Shown here piece by piece: positions 17,158 to 25,721 of a DNA stretch of 64,000 nucleotides; the stretch's first letter is position 1, and each line of letters opens with the position of its first letter. Position numbers and translations under genes: made by a program. Below the pieces are notes generated by a model, which had not been told where the DNA came from, did not search any database, and saw nothing but the letters and a program-made list of their open reading frames with translations. Where the stretch lies: NCBI RefSeq assembly GCF_001567565.1, contig NZ_LSSW01000032.1, positions 62,001 to 126,000 of the forward strand. The letters are read 5' to 3'. Source of the DNA: Ectopseudomonas composti. GTDB lineage: Bacteria; Pseudomonadota; Gammaproteobacteria; Pseudomonadales; Pseudomonadaceae.

Positions 17158-17623
17158 CGCTGATCCTCCCGCGCAGGCGATCGACGGTCATCTGGGTCAG
17201 GCGCACGAACACCAGCAGCGCCAGGACCGGCAGCCAGATCACGTACCACCAGTTGGGCAGACCGAGGCCGGGCGACTCGGAATCCCACTGGAACTCCTCC
17301 CAGGCGAACTGCCCGCCGTACCAGCACACCAGCCCCAGTACCAGCACGCCGGCCAGCCACTGCAGCAGGATCAGCGGCGTGCGCAGGCGCGGGAACAGGC
17401 GCTCGAGCAGGCCGATACGGATATGCCGGTTGCTGCGCATGGCCACCGAAGCACCGGCGAAGGTGAGGATGACCAGCAGGAACACCGAGATTTCCTCGGT
17501 GAAGGCGAAAGATGCATCGGTGAAATAACGCACCACCACGTTGGCCAGGCTGATCAGGCTGATGATCACCAGGGCCAGGGTGGCGAGCACGCGCTCCAGC
17601 GGCGCGTCGACTTGCTTGCTCAT
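17147..17623 (-). CDS. TRAP transporter small permease (DctQ family)
   Basis: 158 aa, four membrane helices (ALVIISLISLANVVVRYF; FLLVILTFAGASVAM; ILLQWLAGVLVLG; VIWLPVLALLVFV). The ATG at 17623 (MSKQVDAP) has GAGG at good spacing, so the in-frame start at 17656 is not used. DctQ pairs with DctM to form the membrane core of the transporter. Overlaps dctM by 11 bp. Confidence 0.88.
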   Translation of the reverse strand: MSKQVDAPLERVLATLALVIISLISLANVVVRYFTDASFAFTEEISVFLLVILTFAGASVAMRSNRHIRIGLLERLFPRLRTPLILLQWLAGVLVLGLVCWYGGQFAWEEFQWDSESPGLGLPNWWYVIWLPVLALLVFVRLTQMTVDRLRGRISDEP

Positions 17624-17686
17624 AAGAACCTCGAATGACCGGAACAATGCGCTCATGCGGTGGCGCCCCCCCGCCCTCTCCCCCGG

Positions 17687-17712
17687 CCCCTCTCCCGCAA
17701 GCGGGAGAGGGG
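17687..17712. repeat. Intercistronic palindrome between dctP and dctQ
   Basis: Perfect 12-bp arms CCCCTCTCCCGC and GCGGGAGAGGGG with a 2-base AA loop. It lies between the substrate-binding protein and the permeases, without a U-run. Such hairpins often protect the upstream mRNA and give higher yield of the binding protein than of the permeases; that role is inferred. Confidence 0.7.
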
Positions 17713-17753
17713 AGCAGAGCAGGCTGGGAGAGTTTCCGGTCAGATAAAACGAA

Positions 17754-18755
17754 TCAGGGCTGGGCCACGGCCTTGCGCGCGGCTTCCATCAGCGCGTCGC
17801 CGATGCGCGGTGCCCATTTCTCCTGCACGCTGGCGGTAGCCTCGACGAACGCGGCGCGCTCGGCGTCGGTCAGTTCGATCACTTCCACGCCGCGCTCACG
17901 CACGTCGGCCAGGCGTTGGGCCTGAGCGCCACGCGACAGCTCGATCTCCCACTTGCCGGCGTCGATGGCGGCCTGGCGCAGCAGTTCGCGATCTTCCTCG
18001 GGCAGGGATTTCCACACGCGCTGGTTGACGGCGAACACCAGTGGGTCGGCCATGTAGTCCCACAGGGTCAGGTACTTCTGGCCCACCTGGTCGACACGTG
18101 CCACGTCGAACACCGACAGCGGGTTTTCCTGGCCGTCCACCGCGCCGGTGGTCAGTGCCGGCTTGGCGTCGGCCCAGCTCATTTGCGTCGGGTTGGCGCC
18201 GAGGGTGGTGAAGGTGTCCTGGAACAGCGGCGAGCCGACCACGCGGATCTTCAGGCCTGCCAGGTCGGCCGGGCTGCGCACCGGCTTGGCCGAGTTGGAC
18301 AGCTGACGGAAACCGTTCTCGCCCCAGGCCAGCGGCACGATGCCGCGCTGCTCGATGGCGGCGAAAGCCAGCTTGCCGGCTTCACCTTGGGTGATGGCGT
18401 CGAGGTCGGCATCGTTTTTCATCAGGAACGGCAGGGAGAACAGGTTGAGTTCCGGCACCTGCGGCGACCAGTTGATGGTCGAGCCCACGGCCATGTCGAT
18501 CAGGCCCGAGCGCATCGCGGAGAACTCCTTGGTCTGGTCGCCGGCGACCAGCTGCGCGTTGGGGTAAACGCGCAGGGTGATGCGCCCTTCAGAGCGCTCG
18601 TTGACCAGATCGGCCCACTTCTGTGCGGCCTGGCCCCAGGGGAAAGCGTCGGAAAGTACGGTGGAAACGGAGTATTCACGCGCCTGCGCGGTGGCGCACA
18701 GGGCGGTCAGCGCAGCGCCAGCGGCGAGCGCGGAAAAGAGTCGCTTGAGTTTCAT
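17754..18755 (-). CDS. TRAP transporter substrate-binding protein (DctP family)
   Basis: 333 aa, with a cleavable signal peptide of about 25 residues (FSALAAGAALTALCATAQA). The body is a typical DctP fold. GSPLFQDTFTTLGANPTQM and GAVDGQENPLSVF match the family, including the conserved region holding the carboxylate-binding arginine (LKIRVVGSP). The ATG at 18755 follows AAGGA; a longer frame from 18974 has no support. First gene of the TRAP operon and divergent from the sigma-54 activator. Regulation by that activator is possible, but I found no matching sites on this side. Confidence 0.9.
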   Translation of the reverse strand: MKLKRLFSALAAGAALTALCATAQAREYSVSTVLSDAFPWGQAAQKWADLVNERSEGRITLRVYPNAQLVAGDQTKEFSAMRSGLIDMAVGSTINWSPQVPELNLFSLPFLMKNDADLDAITQGEAGKLAFAAIEQRGIVPLAWGENGFRQLSNSAKPVRSPADLAGLKIRVVGSPLFQDTFTTLGANPTQMSWADAKPALTTGAVDGQENPLSVFDVARVDQVGQKYLTLWDYMADPLVFAVNQRVWKSLPEEDRELLRQAAIDAGKWEIELSRGAQAQRLADVRERGVEVIELTDAERAAFVEATASVQEKWAPRIGDALMEAARKAVAQP

Positions 18756-19053
18756 CGGGGCGTCCTTGTGTGGATCTTGGAGTTGTCGTTGTGGCACCGA
18801 CACAGCGGTGCGGATCCAGCGGCGGGCGGTTGGCTCGCCTGGCACGCCAGGTCGGCATGCAAAAGGGACACGGCAGGTGTCACAGCTGCCGGGCAGGCCT
18901 TGTGGGCGATCGGCAGATGCCGGCGGGTTACGCGCAGCCGCCCAACTATTCCAGAAGCGCGCGGCGATTGCCATTGTCCGATGACTGTTGACGTTGCCCG
19001 CCTGGAACGGCGCTGCCCATAATCACCGGCACCTCACTTCCGGACATTCGCCC

Positions 19054-20514
19054 ATGGCCATCTCCCGCGACGACCTCGACCAGCACGGCCTGATCATCGG
19101 CGTCTCGCCCGAGCGCTTTCGTGCGGTGGCCATGCCGCTGCTGTTCGATCACCTGAACGCGCAGTGCGAGGGCACCATCGCGGTCAACCGCCAGGCGCGC
19201 ATCGTCTGGATCAACGACAAGTACGCACAGAAGGTCGGCATCGCCGATGCGCGCACCGCGCTGGGCAAGGAGATCGAGGAGGTGCTGCCAGCCAGCCGCC
19301 TGCGCGAGGTGGTGGAAAGCGGCCAGCCGAGCATGCTCGACCTGATGGCCTTCGGCAGCGAACACTTCGTGGTCACCCGGATTCCGCTGCGCGACGAGGA
19401 CGGCACCCTGGTCGGCGCGCTGGGTTTCGTTTTGTTCGACCGCGCCCGCCATCTCAAACCGCTGATGGCCAAGTACAACAACCTGCAGAGCCAGTTGCTC
19501 GCCACCCAGCACGAGCTGGCCAAGGCGCGGCGGGCGCGCTACACCATTGCCGGGTTCATTGGCGCCAGTGCTGCGGCCAGTGAGGTCAAGCGCCAGGCCC
19601 GCCGTGCTGCGCAACTGGACGCCACGGTGCTGATCCGTGGTGAGACCGGCACCGGCAAGGAGCTGCTGGCCCAGGGCATCCACAACCTGTCGCCACGGGC
19701 CAACGGGCCATTCGTCGCGGTCAACGTCGCGGCGATTCCGGAAACCCTGGTCGAGGCTGAGCTGTTCGGCACCGCACCGGGCGCCTTTACCGGCGCCGAG
19801 CGCAAGGGGCGTATCGGCAAGTTCGAGGTGGCCAACGGCGGCACGCTGTTTCTCGACGAAATCGGCGATCTGCCGCTGCCGTTGCAGGCCAAGCTGCTGC
19901 GCGTGCTGCAGGAGCAGGAGGTGGAGCCGCTTGGCTCCAACCAGGTCAAACCGCTCAATGTGCGGGTAATCGCGGCGACGCATATCGACCTGGAAGCCAA
20001 GGTGGCCGCCGGGCAGTTCCGCGATGATCTGTACTACCGTCTCAACGTGCTGGCCCTGCGCGTACCGCCGCTGCGCGAGCGGGCCAGCGATATTCCGGCG
20101 CTGATCGAACACCTGCTCGATGACCTGGCCAACCGCTCCGGCCTGGCGCCGCTGGAGCTGAGCGACGACGCCCTGGCCCTGCTCTGCGCGCAGCCGTGGA
20201 AGGGCAACGTGCGTGAGCTGCGTAACCTGCTGGAGCGGGCACAATTGGCGGTCGATGGGCGGCTGGATGGTGAGGCCTTGCGTGGCTTGCTGGTCGACCC
20301 GGTCGCGCCGAGTGAGCCGTCGCCCGTTGCTCCGGTGATGACGAGTACGACGCAGACATTGGCCGAACAGCTGGCGCAGGCCGAGCGCCAGGCGCTGCAG
20401 GCGGCATTGGTGGCAACGGGCGGCAATCGACAGTTGGCCGCCGAACGCCTGGGCATTTCCCGCGCCGGGTTCTACGCCAAGCTGGCGCAGCATGGGCTGG
20501 GGCGACGGGGCTGA
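19054..20514 (+). CDS. Sigma-54-dependent activator with PAS domain (HbcR-like)
   Basis: 486 aa. An N-terminal PAS-type sensor (about 30-145) is followed by an AAA+ domain with Walker A GETGTGKE, the sigma-54 contact loop GAFTGA, Walker B GGTLFLDEIGDL and the arginine-finger region. A Fis-type helix-turn-helix ends the protein (GNRQLAAERLGISRAGFY). The ATG at 19054 (MAISRDD) gives the usual start. In P. aeruginosa a regulator of this type (PA2005, HbcR) lies next to a GntP-family permease and works with RpoN in 3-hydroxybutyrate catabolism; this protein is likely its counterpart. Likely targets are the permease and CoA-transferase downstream, where a -24/-12 promoter and three palindromes occur. 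Confidence 0.9.
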   Translation: MAISRDDLDQHGLIIGVSPERFRAVAMPLLFDHLNAQCEGTIAVNRQARIVWINDKYAQKVGIADARTALGKEIEEVLPASRLREVVESGQPSMLDLMAFGSEHFVVTRIPLRDEDGTLVGALGFVLFDRARHLKPLMAKYNNLQSQLLATQHELAKARRARYTIAGFIGASAAASEVKRQARRAAQLDATVLIRGETGTGKELLAQGIHNLSPRANGPFVAVNVAAIPETLVEAELFGTAPGAFTGAERKGRIGKFEVANGGTLFLDEIGDLPLPLQAKLLRVLQEQEVEPLGSNQVKPLNVRVIAATHIDLEAKVAAGQFRDDLYYRLNVLALRVPPLRERASDIPALIEHLLDDLANRSGLAPLELSDDALALLCAQPWKGNVRELRNLLERAQLAVDGRLDGEALRGLLVDPVAPSEPSPVAPVMTSTTQTLAEQLAQAERQALQAALVATGGNRQLAAERLGISRAGFYAKLAQHGLGRRG

Positions 20515-20622
20515 GCATCGTCGCAGGAGCCTAGTTGCTGGCGATGCTCCATCCGCAACGTTTCCCCCACAACAGTCGCGGCTAAAGCCCCTCCCACAAA
20601 AAGCGTGGTGGGCCGCAATCAC

Positions 20623-20685
20623 GTAGCCCGGATGAAATCCGGGGAGCAGGCACCCACAAAAGCCCCCGGATTGCATCCGGGCTAC
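20623..20685. repeat. Inverted repeat of the GTAGCCCGGATG type
   Basis: GTAGCCCGGATGAAATCCGG reads into its near reverse complement CCGGATTGCATCCGGGCTAC at the right edge. The same unit recurs at 28487-28545 and in degraded form near 50730-50863. It is a Pseudomonas-type intergenic repeat. Confidence 0.75.
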
Positions 20686-20695
20686 GGGACTGGTC

Positions 20696-20762
20696 GTAGG
20701 AGCGGCTTCAGCCGCGATTGTCACCGAGCCGGAAATCGCTTCGCGGCTGAAGCCGCTCCTAC
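20696..20762. repeat. REP doublet
   Basis: Two inverted copies of the Pseudomonas REP GTAGGAGCGGCTTCAGCCGC flank a 24-base centre. Each half also folds on itself (GCGGCTTCAGCCGC). A third, decayed copy lies at about 20560-20600. Confidence 0.82.
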
Positions 20763-20784
20763 AAATACCGTTGTCGGCTACGTG

Positions 20785-20848
20785 TCCATATTTCTGGAAT
20801 TCCCTCCAAATAAAATCCAAAAAAATGGAATAAATCCAGAAAACTGGA
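20785..20848 (+). promoter_or_regulatory. Three TCCA-N6-TGGA palindromes: putative activator binding sites
   Basis: The 14-bp palindrome TCCA-N6-TGGA occurs at 20785-20798, 20816-20829 and 20835-20848. The centres of the second and third are 19 bp apart and the first and second 31 bp apart. The set lies 104-167 bp upstream of the -24 element, the usual distance for sigma-54 enhancer sites. The likely ligand is the activator encoded just upstream. I did not find this motif on the TRAP side of that gene. Confidence 0.72.
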
Positions 20849-20951
20849 CACTTATCTACGTCCGGTCTACCTACCCCGCACTCGGCACGAAAGCCTGAAA
20901 TCCCCTGCCCACAAGCCTTCCAGCCCCATCGACCAAGGTCTTACCCCACCC

Positions 20952-20967
20952 TGGCACGACTCTGGCT
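20952..20967 (+). promoter_or_regulatory. Sigma-54 (-24/-12) promoter of the permease operon
   Basis: TGGCACG-ACTC-TGGCT matches TGGCACG-N4-TTGCW at all but one position. The invariant GG (20953-20954) and GC (20965-20966) are 12 bases apart as required. The leader to the permease ATG is about 75-80 nt. Confidence 0.8.
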
Positions 20968-21055
20968 CTATATCCGGCAAAGGTGCGCTGCCGTATCCGC
21001 GCCTTTCCGATAAAACGGCCTCGAGCCGCTAGAACAACAACAAAAGGAATCACCC

Positions 21056-22441
21056 ATGGGTACCCTCGGTATTCTGCTGTCCCTCGCCTTGTTGATGTAC
21101 CTCGCCTATCGCGGCATCAACGTCCTGATCCTCGCCCCGCTGCTGGCCCTGCTGGCGTTGCTGTTCGCCGGTGACATCGGCCTGCTGCTGCCCACCTACA
21201 CCCAGGTGTTCATGAAGGCCATGGGCGGCTACGTGATCCAGTTCTTCCCGCTGTTCCTGCTCGGCGCGCTGTTCGGCAAGCTGATGGACGATTCGGGATC
21301 AGCCCGCGCCATCGCCCACGGCATAGTCGCGAAAGTCGGCAGCGAGCGCGCCATCCTGGCCATCGTGCTGGCCTGCGGCATCCTCACTTACGGCGGCGTG
21401 TCGCTGTTCGTGGTGGCCTTTGCCGTGTATCCGATCGGCGCCGCGCTGTTCCGTGAAGCGGGCATTCCCAAGCGCCTGATCCCCGGCGCCATCGCCCTCG
21501 GCTCGTTCACCTTCACCATGACCGCCTTGCCCGGCACCCCGGCGATCCAGAACGCCATCCCCAACCCCTTCTTCGGCACCGACGCCTTCGCCGCGCCAGG
21601 CCTGGGGGTGATCGCCGGGCTGATCATGTTCGGCCTCGGCACCTGGTGGCTCACTGCGCAGTCGCGCAAGCTGATGGCCGCAGGTGAAGGCTATGGCGAG
21701 CACCGTGACGATCCGGTCGTCGAAGAGCGCCGCGACATTCCCGGTTTCTGGCTGGCACTGCTGCCGATCTTCGTGGTGATCGCGCTGAACTTCCTGATGG
21801 CCAAGCAGATTCTGCCGACGATGGATACCAGCTACCTGGCCAAGCCGGAATACGGCGGCCTGCAGGATGCCAAGTCGCTGATCGGCATCTGGTCGATCAT
21901 CGTCGCCCTCGGCGCCGCCATCGTGCTGCTGATCGCCCTACACTGGAAACGCTGGATGGACCTGAAGAAGAGCGTCAACGACGGCGCCTTCGGCTCCATG
22001 CTGCCGATCCTCAACACCGCTGCCGAAGTGGGCTACGGCACCGTGATCGCCTCGCTGGCTGGCTTCGTCGTCATCCGTGATCTGGTGCTGGGCGTGTCCA
22101 GCAACCCGCTGATTTCCGAAGCGGTGGCAGTGAATATTCTCGCCGGTATCACCGGCTCGGCCTCCGGCGGCATGTCCATCGCGCTGAAGACCCTCGGCGA
22201 GCAATACCTGACCCTGGCCAACGCCGCCGGCATCAGCCCCGAGCTGCTGCACCGCGTCGCCGCCATGGCCTCGGGCTGCATGGATACCCTGCCGCACAAC
22301 GGCGCGGTGATCTCGCTGCTGGCGATCTGCAAGCTCACCCACCGTGAGTCGTACAAGTTCATCTTCATCAACACCGTGGCTTTCCCGATGGTGGCGCTGG
22401 CGGTAGTGATTACCCTCGGCACCCTGTTTGGAAGCTTCTGA
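21056..22441 (+). CDS. GntP-family carboxylate permease
   Basis: 461 aa, about twelve membrane helices, with family motifs TYGGVSLFVVAFAVYPIG, FTFTMTALPGTPAIQN and the C-terminal GCMDTLPHNGAVI region. The GntP family transports gluconate, 3-hydroxybutyrate and similar acids. Here a linked CoA-transferase and an HbcR-like sigma-54 activator suggest a short-chain or ketone-body acid. AAAGGAATCACCC precedes the ATG. The stop is followed at once by a REP-like hairpin before the CoA-transferase. Confidence 0.87.
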   Translation: MGTLGILLSLALLMYLAYRGINVLILAPLLALLALLFAGDIGLLLPTYTQVFMKAMGGYVIQFFPLFLLGALFGKLMDDSGSARAIAHGIVAKVGSERAILAIVLACGILTYGGVSLFVVAFAVYPIGAALFREAGIPKRLIPGAIALGSFTFTMTALPGTPAIQNAIPNPFFGTDAFAAPGLGVIAGLIMFGLGTWWLTAQSRKLMAAGEGYGEHRDDPVVEERRDIPGFWLALLPIFVVIALNFLMAKQILPTMDTSYLAKPEYGGLQDAKSLIGIWSIIVALGAAIVLLIALHWKRWMDLKKSVNDGAFGSMLPILNTAAEVGYGTVIASLAGFVVIRDLVLGVSSNPLISEAVAVNILAGITGSASGGMSIALKTLGEQYLTLANAAGISPELLHRVAAMASGCMDTLPHNGAVISLLAICKLTHRESYKFIFINTVAFPMVALAVVITLGTLFGSF

Positions 22442-22449
22442 TGACCGCT

Positions 22450-22496
22450 GCAGGAGCGGTCGTGGCTGAAGCGAAACGCCGCCCGGCCGCTCCTAC
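22450..22496. repeat. REP-like hairpin between permease and CoA-transferase
   Basis: CAGGAGCGGTCGTGGCTGAAGC and the inverted GGCCGCTCCTAC form a decayed REP. An open frame from the ATG at 22441 runs through it into the CoA-transferase, but the repeat argues that this stretch is non-coding. Confidence 0.7.
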
Positions 22497-22524
22497 AGTC
22501 CTCTGCCATTCACGAGTACCCGCA

Positions 22525-24078
22525 ATGAGCAAGATCATGACCGCCCCCGACGCCGTGGCGCGCATTCCGGACGACGCCAACCTGGCCACCGGTGGCTTCG
22601 TCGGCATCGGTTTCGCCGAGCAGATCGCCATCGCCCTGGAGCAGCGTTTCGTCGCTGAGCAGGCGCCACAGGGCCTGACCCTGGTGTATGCCGCTGGCCA
22701 GGGCGACGGCAAGGGCCGTGGCCTCAACCACCTGGCCCATGAAGGCCTGGTGCGCCGGGTGATCGGCGGCCACTGGGGCCTGGTGCCGGGGCTGCAGAAG
22801 CTGGCGGTGGACAATCGCATCGAGGCCTACAACCTGCCGCAGGGGGTGATCTCCCAGCTGTTTCGCGATATCGCCGCCGGCAAGCCGGGGCAGCTGTCGC
22901 GTGTCGGCCTGGGCACCTACGTCGACCCGCGTCATGGCGGCGGCAAGCTCAATGCGCGTACCACCAGCGATCTGGTGCGGCTGATGCCCATCGATGGCGA
23001 AGACTATCTGTTCTACCCGAGCTTCCCGATCCACGTCGGCATCGTCCGCGCCACCAGCAGTGATCCCGACGGCAACCTCAGCTTCGAGCGCGAGGCGCTG
23101 ACCATCGAGAGCCTGGCCATCGCCATGGCTGCACGCAACAGCGGCGGGCTGGTGATCGCCCAGGTCGAGCGCATCGTCGAGCGCGGCTCGCTGAATGCGC
23201 GCCAGGTGAAGATCCCCGGCATTCTGGTCGACTGCGTGGTGGTGGCCGAACCGGGCAATCACCAACAGACCTTCGCCACCGCCTACAACCCGGCCTTCGC
23301 CGCCGAGACCCGGGTGGAGATGGACAGCCTGGCGCCGATGCCGCTGGACGTGCGCAAGCTGATCGCCCGCCGCGCCGCGCTGGAGCTCAAGGCCGGCGCG
23401 GTGGTCAATCTTGGTATCGGCATGCCCGAGGGCGTCGCCGCAGTGGCTGCCGAAGAAGGCGTGATCGAGCGCCTGACCCTGACCGCCGAACCCGGCGTGA
23501 TCGGCGGCGTGCCGGCCTCGGGCCTGGACTTTGGCGCGGCGAGCAACCACAGCGCCTTGCTCGACCAGCCTTATCAGTTCGATTTCTACGATGGCGGCGG
23601 CCTGGACATCGCCTTTCTCGGCCTGGCCCAGGCCGATGCGGCGGGCAACCTAAATGTGTCCAAGTTCGGCAGTCGCCTTGCGGGGGCTGGCGGTTTTATC
23701 AACATCAGCCAGAACGCCAAGCAGGTGGTGTTCGTCGGCACGTTCAGTGCGGGCGCGCAGGATATCCGCATCGAAAACGGTCAGCTACTCATCGTTCAGG
23801 ACGGCGACGTGCGCAAGTTCGTCGCCGAGGTGGAGCACCGCACCTTCGCCGGGCGCCTGGCCGCCGAACGCGGCCAGCCGGTGCTCTACGTCACCGAGCG
23901 TTGCGTGCTGCGTCTGACCCGTGAAGGCCTGGAACTGATCGAAGTGGCGCCGGGCGTGGACATCGAGCGCGACATTCTCGCGCGCATGGACTTCGCCCCC
24001 ATCGTGCGCGAGCCGAAACTGATGGACGCGCGGCTGTTCAGGCCCGAGGCCATCGGCCTGGCGCACTGCCTGGGCTGA
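22525..24078 (+). CDS. Single-chain acyl-CoA:acetate/3-oxoacid CoA-transferase
   Basis: 517 aa from the ATG at 22525 (MSKIMTAPDA); the frame reaches 22441 but only through a REP. It is a class I CoA-transferase with alpha and beta halves fused, the length of YdiF/propionate CoA-transferase. Markers include VNLGIGMPEG and the catalytic glutamate E322 in TAEPGVIGGVP. It moves CoA between acyl groups, for example acetoacetate or propionate and acetyl-CoA; the exact acid is unknown. It is the second gene after the sigma-54 promoter, so import and activation of the acid would be induced together. Confidence 0.88.
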   Translation: MSKIMTAPDAVARIPDDANLATGGFVGIGFAEQIAIALEQRFVAEQAPQGLTLVYAAGQGDGKGRGLNHLAHEGLVRRVIGGHWGLVPGLQKLAVDNRIEAYNLPQGVISQLFRDIAAGKPGQLSRVGLGTYVDPRHGGGKLNARTTSDLVRLMPIDGEDYLFYPSFPIHVGIVRATSSDPDGNLSFEREALTIESLAIAMAARNSGGLVIAQVERIVERGSLNARQVKIPGILVDCVVVAEPGNHQQTFATAYNPAFAAETRVEMDSLAPMPLDVRKLIARRAALELKAGAVVNLGIGMPEGVAAVAAEEGVIERLTLTAEPGVIGGVPASGLDFGAASNHSALLDQPYQFDFYDGGGLDIAFLGLAQADAAGNLNVSKFGSRLAGAGGFINISQNAKQVVFVGTFSAGAQDIRIENGQLLIVQDGDVRKFVAEVEHRTFAGRLAAERGQPVLYVTERCVLRLTREGLELIEVAPGVDIERDILARMDFAPIVREPKLMDARLFRPEAIGLAHCLG

Positions 24079-24105
24079 CACCAGGACAACTTTGAGCGTG
24101 AACTT

Positions 24106-24131
24106 ACGGGCCCGATCGGCCCGTTTTTTTT
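24106..24131 (+). terminator. Terminator after the CoA-transferase
   Basis: Arms ACGGGCC and GGCCCGT around CGATC followed by eight T residues. Confidence 0.9.
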
Positions 24132-24272
24132 GCTCCGCCGCTGTGACGCAAGACAGTCAGCGGGCTCGACCAGACGCATCCAGCGCCCTGATGGCGCCCA
24201 AGACCAGCACCTGCTGAAAAATCCGAGGTCTATAGTGGTGGTTCCTTCCTCACCACAGCCTCTGGAGTAAAC

Positions 24273-24830
24273 ATGAGCAAGACCTACAACGTCGCCGTAC
24301 TGGTCGGTAGCCTGCGCAAAGCCTCCATCAACCGCAAACTGGCCCTGGCGCTGGCTGATCTGGCACCCGCCTCGCTTAACCTGGAAATCATCGAGATCGG
24401 CGACCTGCCGCTGTACAACGAAGACGCCGACGGCGACAGCGCCCCGGCCTCCTACGCGCCGTTTCGCAGCAAGCTCAAGGCCGCCGACGCGGTGCTGTTC
24501 GTCACCCCGGAATACAATCGCTCGATTCCCGGCGCGATGAAGAACGCCATCGATGTCGGCTCGCGCCCCTATGGCCAGAGCGGTTTCAGCGGCAAGCCCG
24601 GCGCCGTGCTCAGTGCCTCGCCAGGCGCCATCGGCGGCTTCGGCGCCAACCACCACCTGCGCCAGTGCCTGGTGTTCCTCGACGTGCATGTGCTGCAGCA
24701 GCCGGAAGGTTATCTTGGCGGCGCCGGCAACTTCTTCGACGACAACGGTGCGCTCAGCGACAGCATCAAACCCTTCCTGCAGAAATTCATCGACGCTTAC
24801 GCCGCCTGGGTCAGCAAGCATGTCGGCTGA
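24273..24830 (+). CDS. NADPH-dependent FMN reductase (ChrR/azoreductase-like)
   Basis: 185 aa flavodoxin-fold enzyme. The FMN phosphate loop GSLRKASINRKLA is at about 12-24, and the family motif TPEYNRSIPGAMKNAID comes in the middle. Such proteins reduce quinones, and also chromate, by two-electron transfer, and are protective in oxidative stress. The physiological substrate is not evident. CTGGAG precedes the ATG. It is a single-gene unit between a terminator and a hairpin. Confidence 0.88.
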   Translation: MSKTYNVAVLVGSLRKASINRKLALALADLAPASLNLEIIEIGDLPLYNEDADGDSAPASYAPFRSKLKAADAVLFVTPEYNRSIPGAMKNAIDVGSRPYGQSGFSGKPGAVLSASPGAIGGFGANHHLRQCLVFLDVHVLQQPEGYLGGAGNFFDDNGALSDSIKPFLQKFIDAYAAWVSKHVG

Positions 24831-24843
24831 ACCCGCATAAACA

Positions 24844-24871
24844 ACGCCCCGCCGTTGACCGGCCGGGGCGT
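24844..24871. terminator. Weak hairpin after the FMN reductase
   Basis: ACGCCCCG and CGGGGCGT pair across a 12-base loop. No U-run follows on the + strand, and only a short T-rich tract on the other, so it may be an inefficient terminator or an mRNA-end hairpin. The rest of 24872-25110 shows no gene. Confidence 0.45.
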
Positions 24872-25110
24872 CGCGACAGACTCGAAAAGGGTGCTCAGGT
24901 CATATGGGCGTGAGCACCTGAAAGATAATCGAGCAGACGCAACAGGGGGCGTTGGCCGGAGCGGCATGCGGCGCGCCGTCGCGAATGCAGGGTCCAGGCA
25001 GGCGATGATCGATCTGCTGCGCACGGCGCTCGATGGCGCCTGGGACACGCCCTGAGCCGAGTGCGCGTTGCCGATATGCCCTGATCCATGTCCTGAATGG
25101 CACTCGCCAC

Positions 25111-25126
25111 TAGACCGACCGGTCTA
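25111..25126 (+). promoter_or_regulatory. TetR-type operator TAGACC-N4-GGTCTA
   Basis: A 16-bp palindrome, TAGACC GACC GGTCTA, 13 bp before the regulator start codon. This is the classic operator form of LmrA/YxaF-type TetR regulators, so autorepression is expected. Confidence 0.82.
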
Positions 25127-25139
25127 CATAATCCTGGCC

Positions 25140-25721
25140 ATGACCAAGACCACACGCGACAAACTGATCGACGCCATGATCGATGCCCTGCAGCGCAAAG
25201 GCCTGCATGGCGTCGGCCTGAGCGAACTGCTGGCCGCCGCCGAGACGCCCAAGGGCAGCCTCTATCATCACTTCCCGAACGGCAAGACCGAGCTGGCGGT
25301 AGCCGCTATCGAACGCGTCGGCCAGCGCGCCGGGCAGGCGTTCGCCACGCTCTTCGAGTGTCAGGCCGATCCACTCGATGCGCTGACCACCTGGCTGCAC
25401 GGCGCTCTCGGGCAGTTGCAGGACAGCGCCTTCGAACGCGGCTGCCCGCTGGCCGCCGTCGCCCTGGAAAGCGGCCCGGAAGATCATGAAATTCGTGCAG
25501 CCCTGGCCAATGCCTTCGTCACCATCCGCCAGGCGCTGCAGCAGCAGTTACAGCGCCACGGCTATCCACAGCCGGAGGGGCTGGCCGCGTTGTTCGTCGC
25601 GCTCTACGAAGGGGGTTTGCTGCAAGCACGCGTCGCCGGCAGCAGCGAGCCACTGAAACAGGCCGTCACCACCCTGCTCCATCTGACCCGCCAGCAGCAC
25701 ACGGAGTCCACGCCAGCATGA
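25140..25721 (+). CDS. TetR-family repressor (LmrA/YxaF-like)
   Basis: 193 aa. The N-terminal helix-turn-helix reads GVGLSELLAAAETPKGSLYHHF, cut here by family pattern: recognition helix PKGSLYHHF at about 38-46. The C-terminal ligand domain has the RGCPLAAVALE stretch seen in this subfamily. The ATG at 25140 is chosen over 25068, which would put the operator inside the gene. The stop overlaps the following hydrolase start (ATGA), so the repressor probably controls its own operon with that hydrolase. Confidence 0.87.
   Translation: MTKTTRDKLIDAMIDALQRKGLHGVGLSELLAAAETPKGSLYHHFPNGKTELAVAAIERVGQRAGQAFATLFECQADPLDALTTWLHGALGQLQDSAFERGCPLAAVALESGPEDHEIRAALANAFVTIRQALQQQLQRHGYPQPEGLAALFVALYEGGLLQARVAGSSEPLKQAVTTLLHLTRQQHTESTPA

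Noticed and set aside
18756..19053. Sigma-54 promoter or TCCA-N6-TGGA site in front of the TRAP operon
   Set aside because: Partial matches such as TGGCACC-N4-CAGCG face the wrong way or lack the GG/GC spacing. No palindrome of the set was found.
18946..20820. 624-codon minus-strand frame over the sigma-54 activator and REPs
   Set aside because: Runs through REP repeats and opposite a clear AAA+ protein; no domains.
22441..22524. Start of the CoA-transferase at the ATG overlapping the permease stop
   Set aside because: The 28 extra residues are encoded by a REP-like hairpin and are not like CoA-transferase N-termini; MSKIMTAPDA at 22525 is.
24842..25055. Small overlapping frames between the FMN reductase and TetR genes
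   Set aside because: No ribosome-binding sites or motifs, and several frames on both strands are open equally, as expected by chance at this GC.
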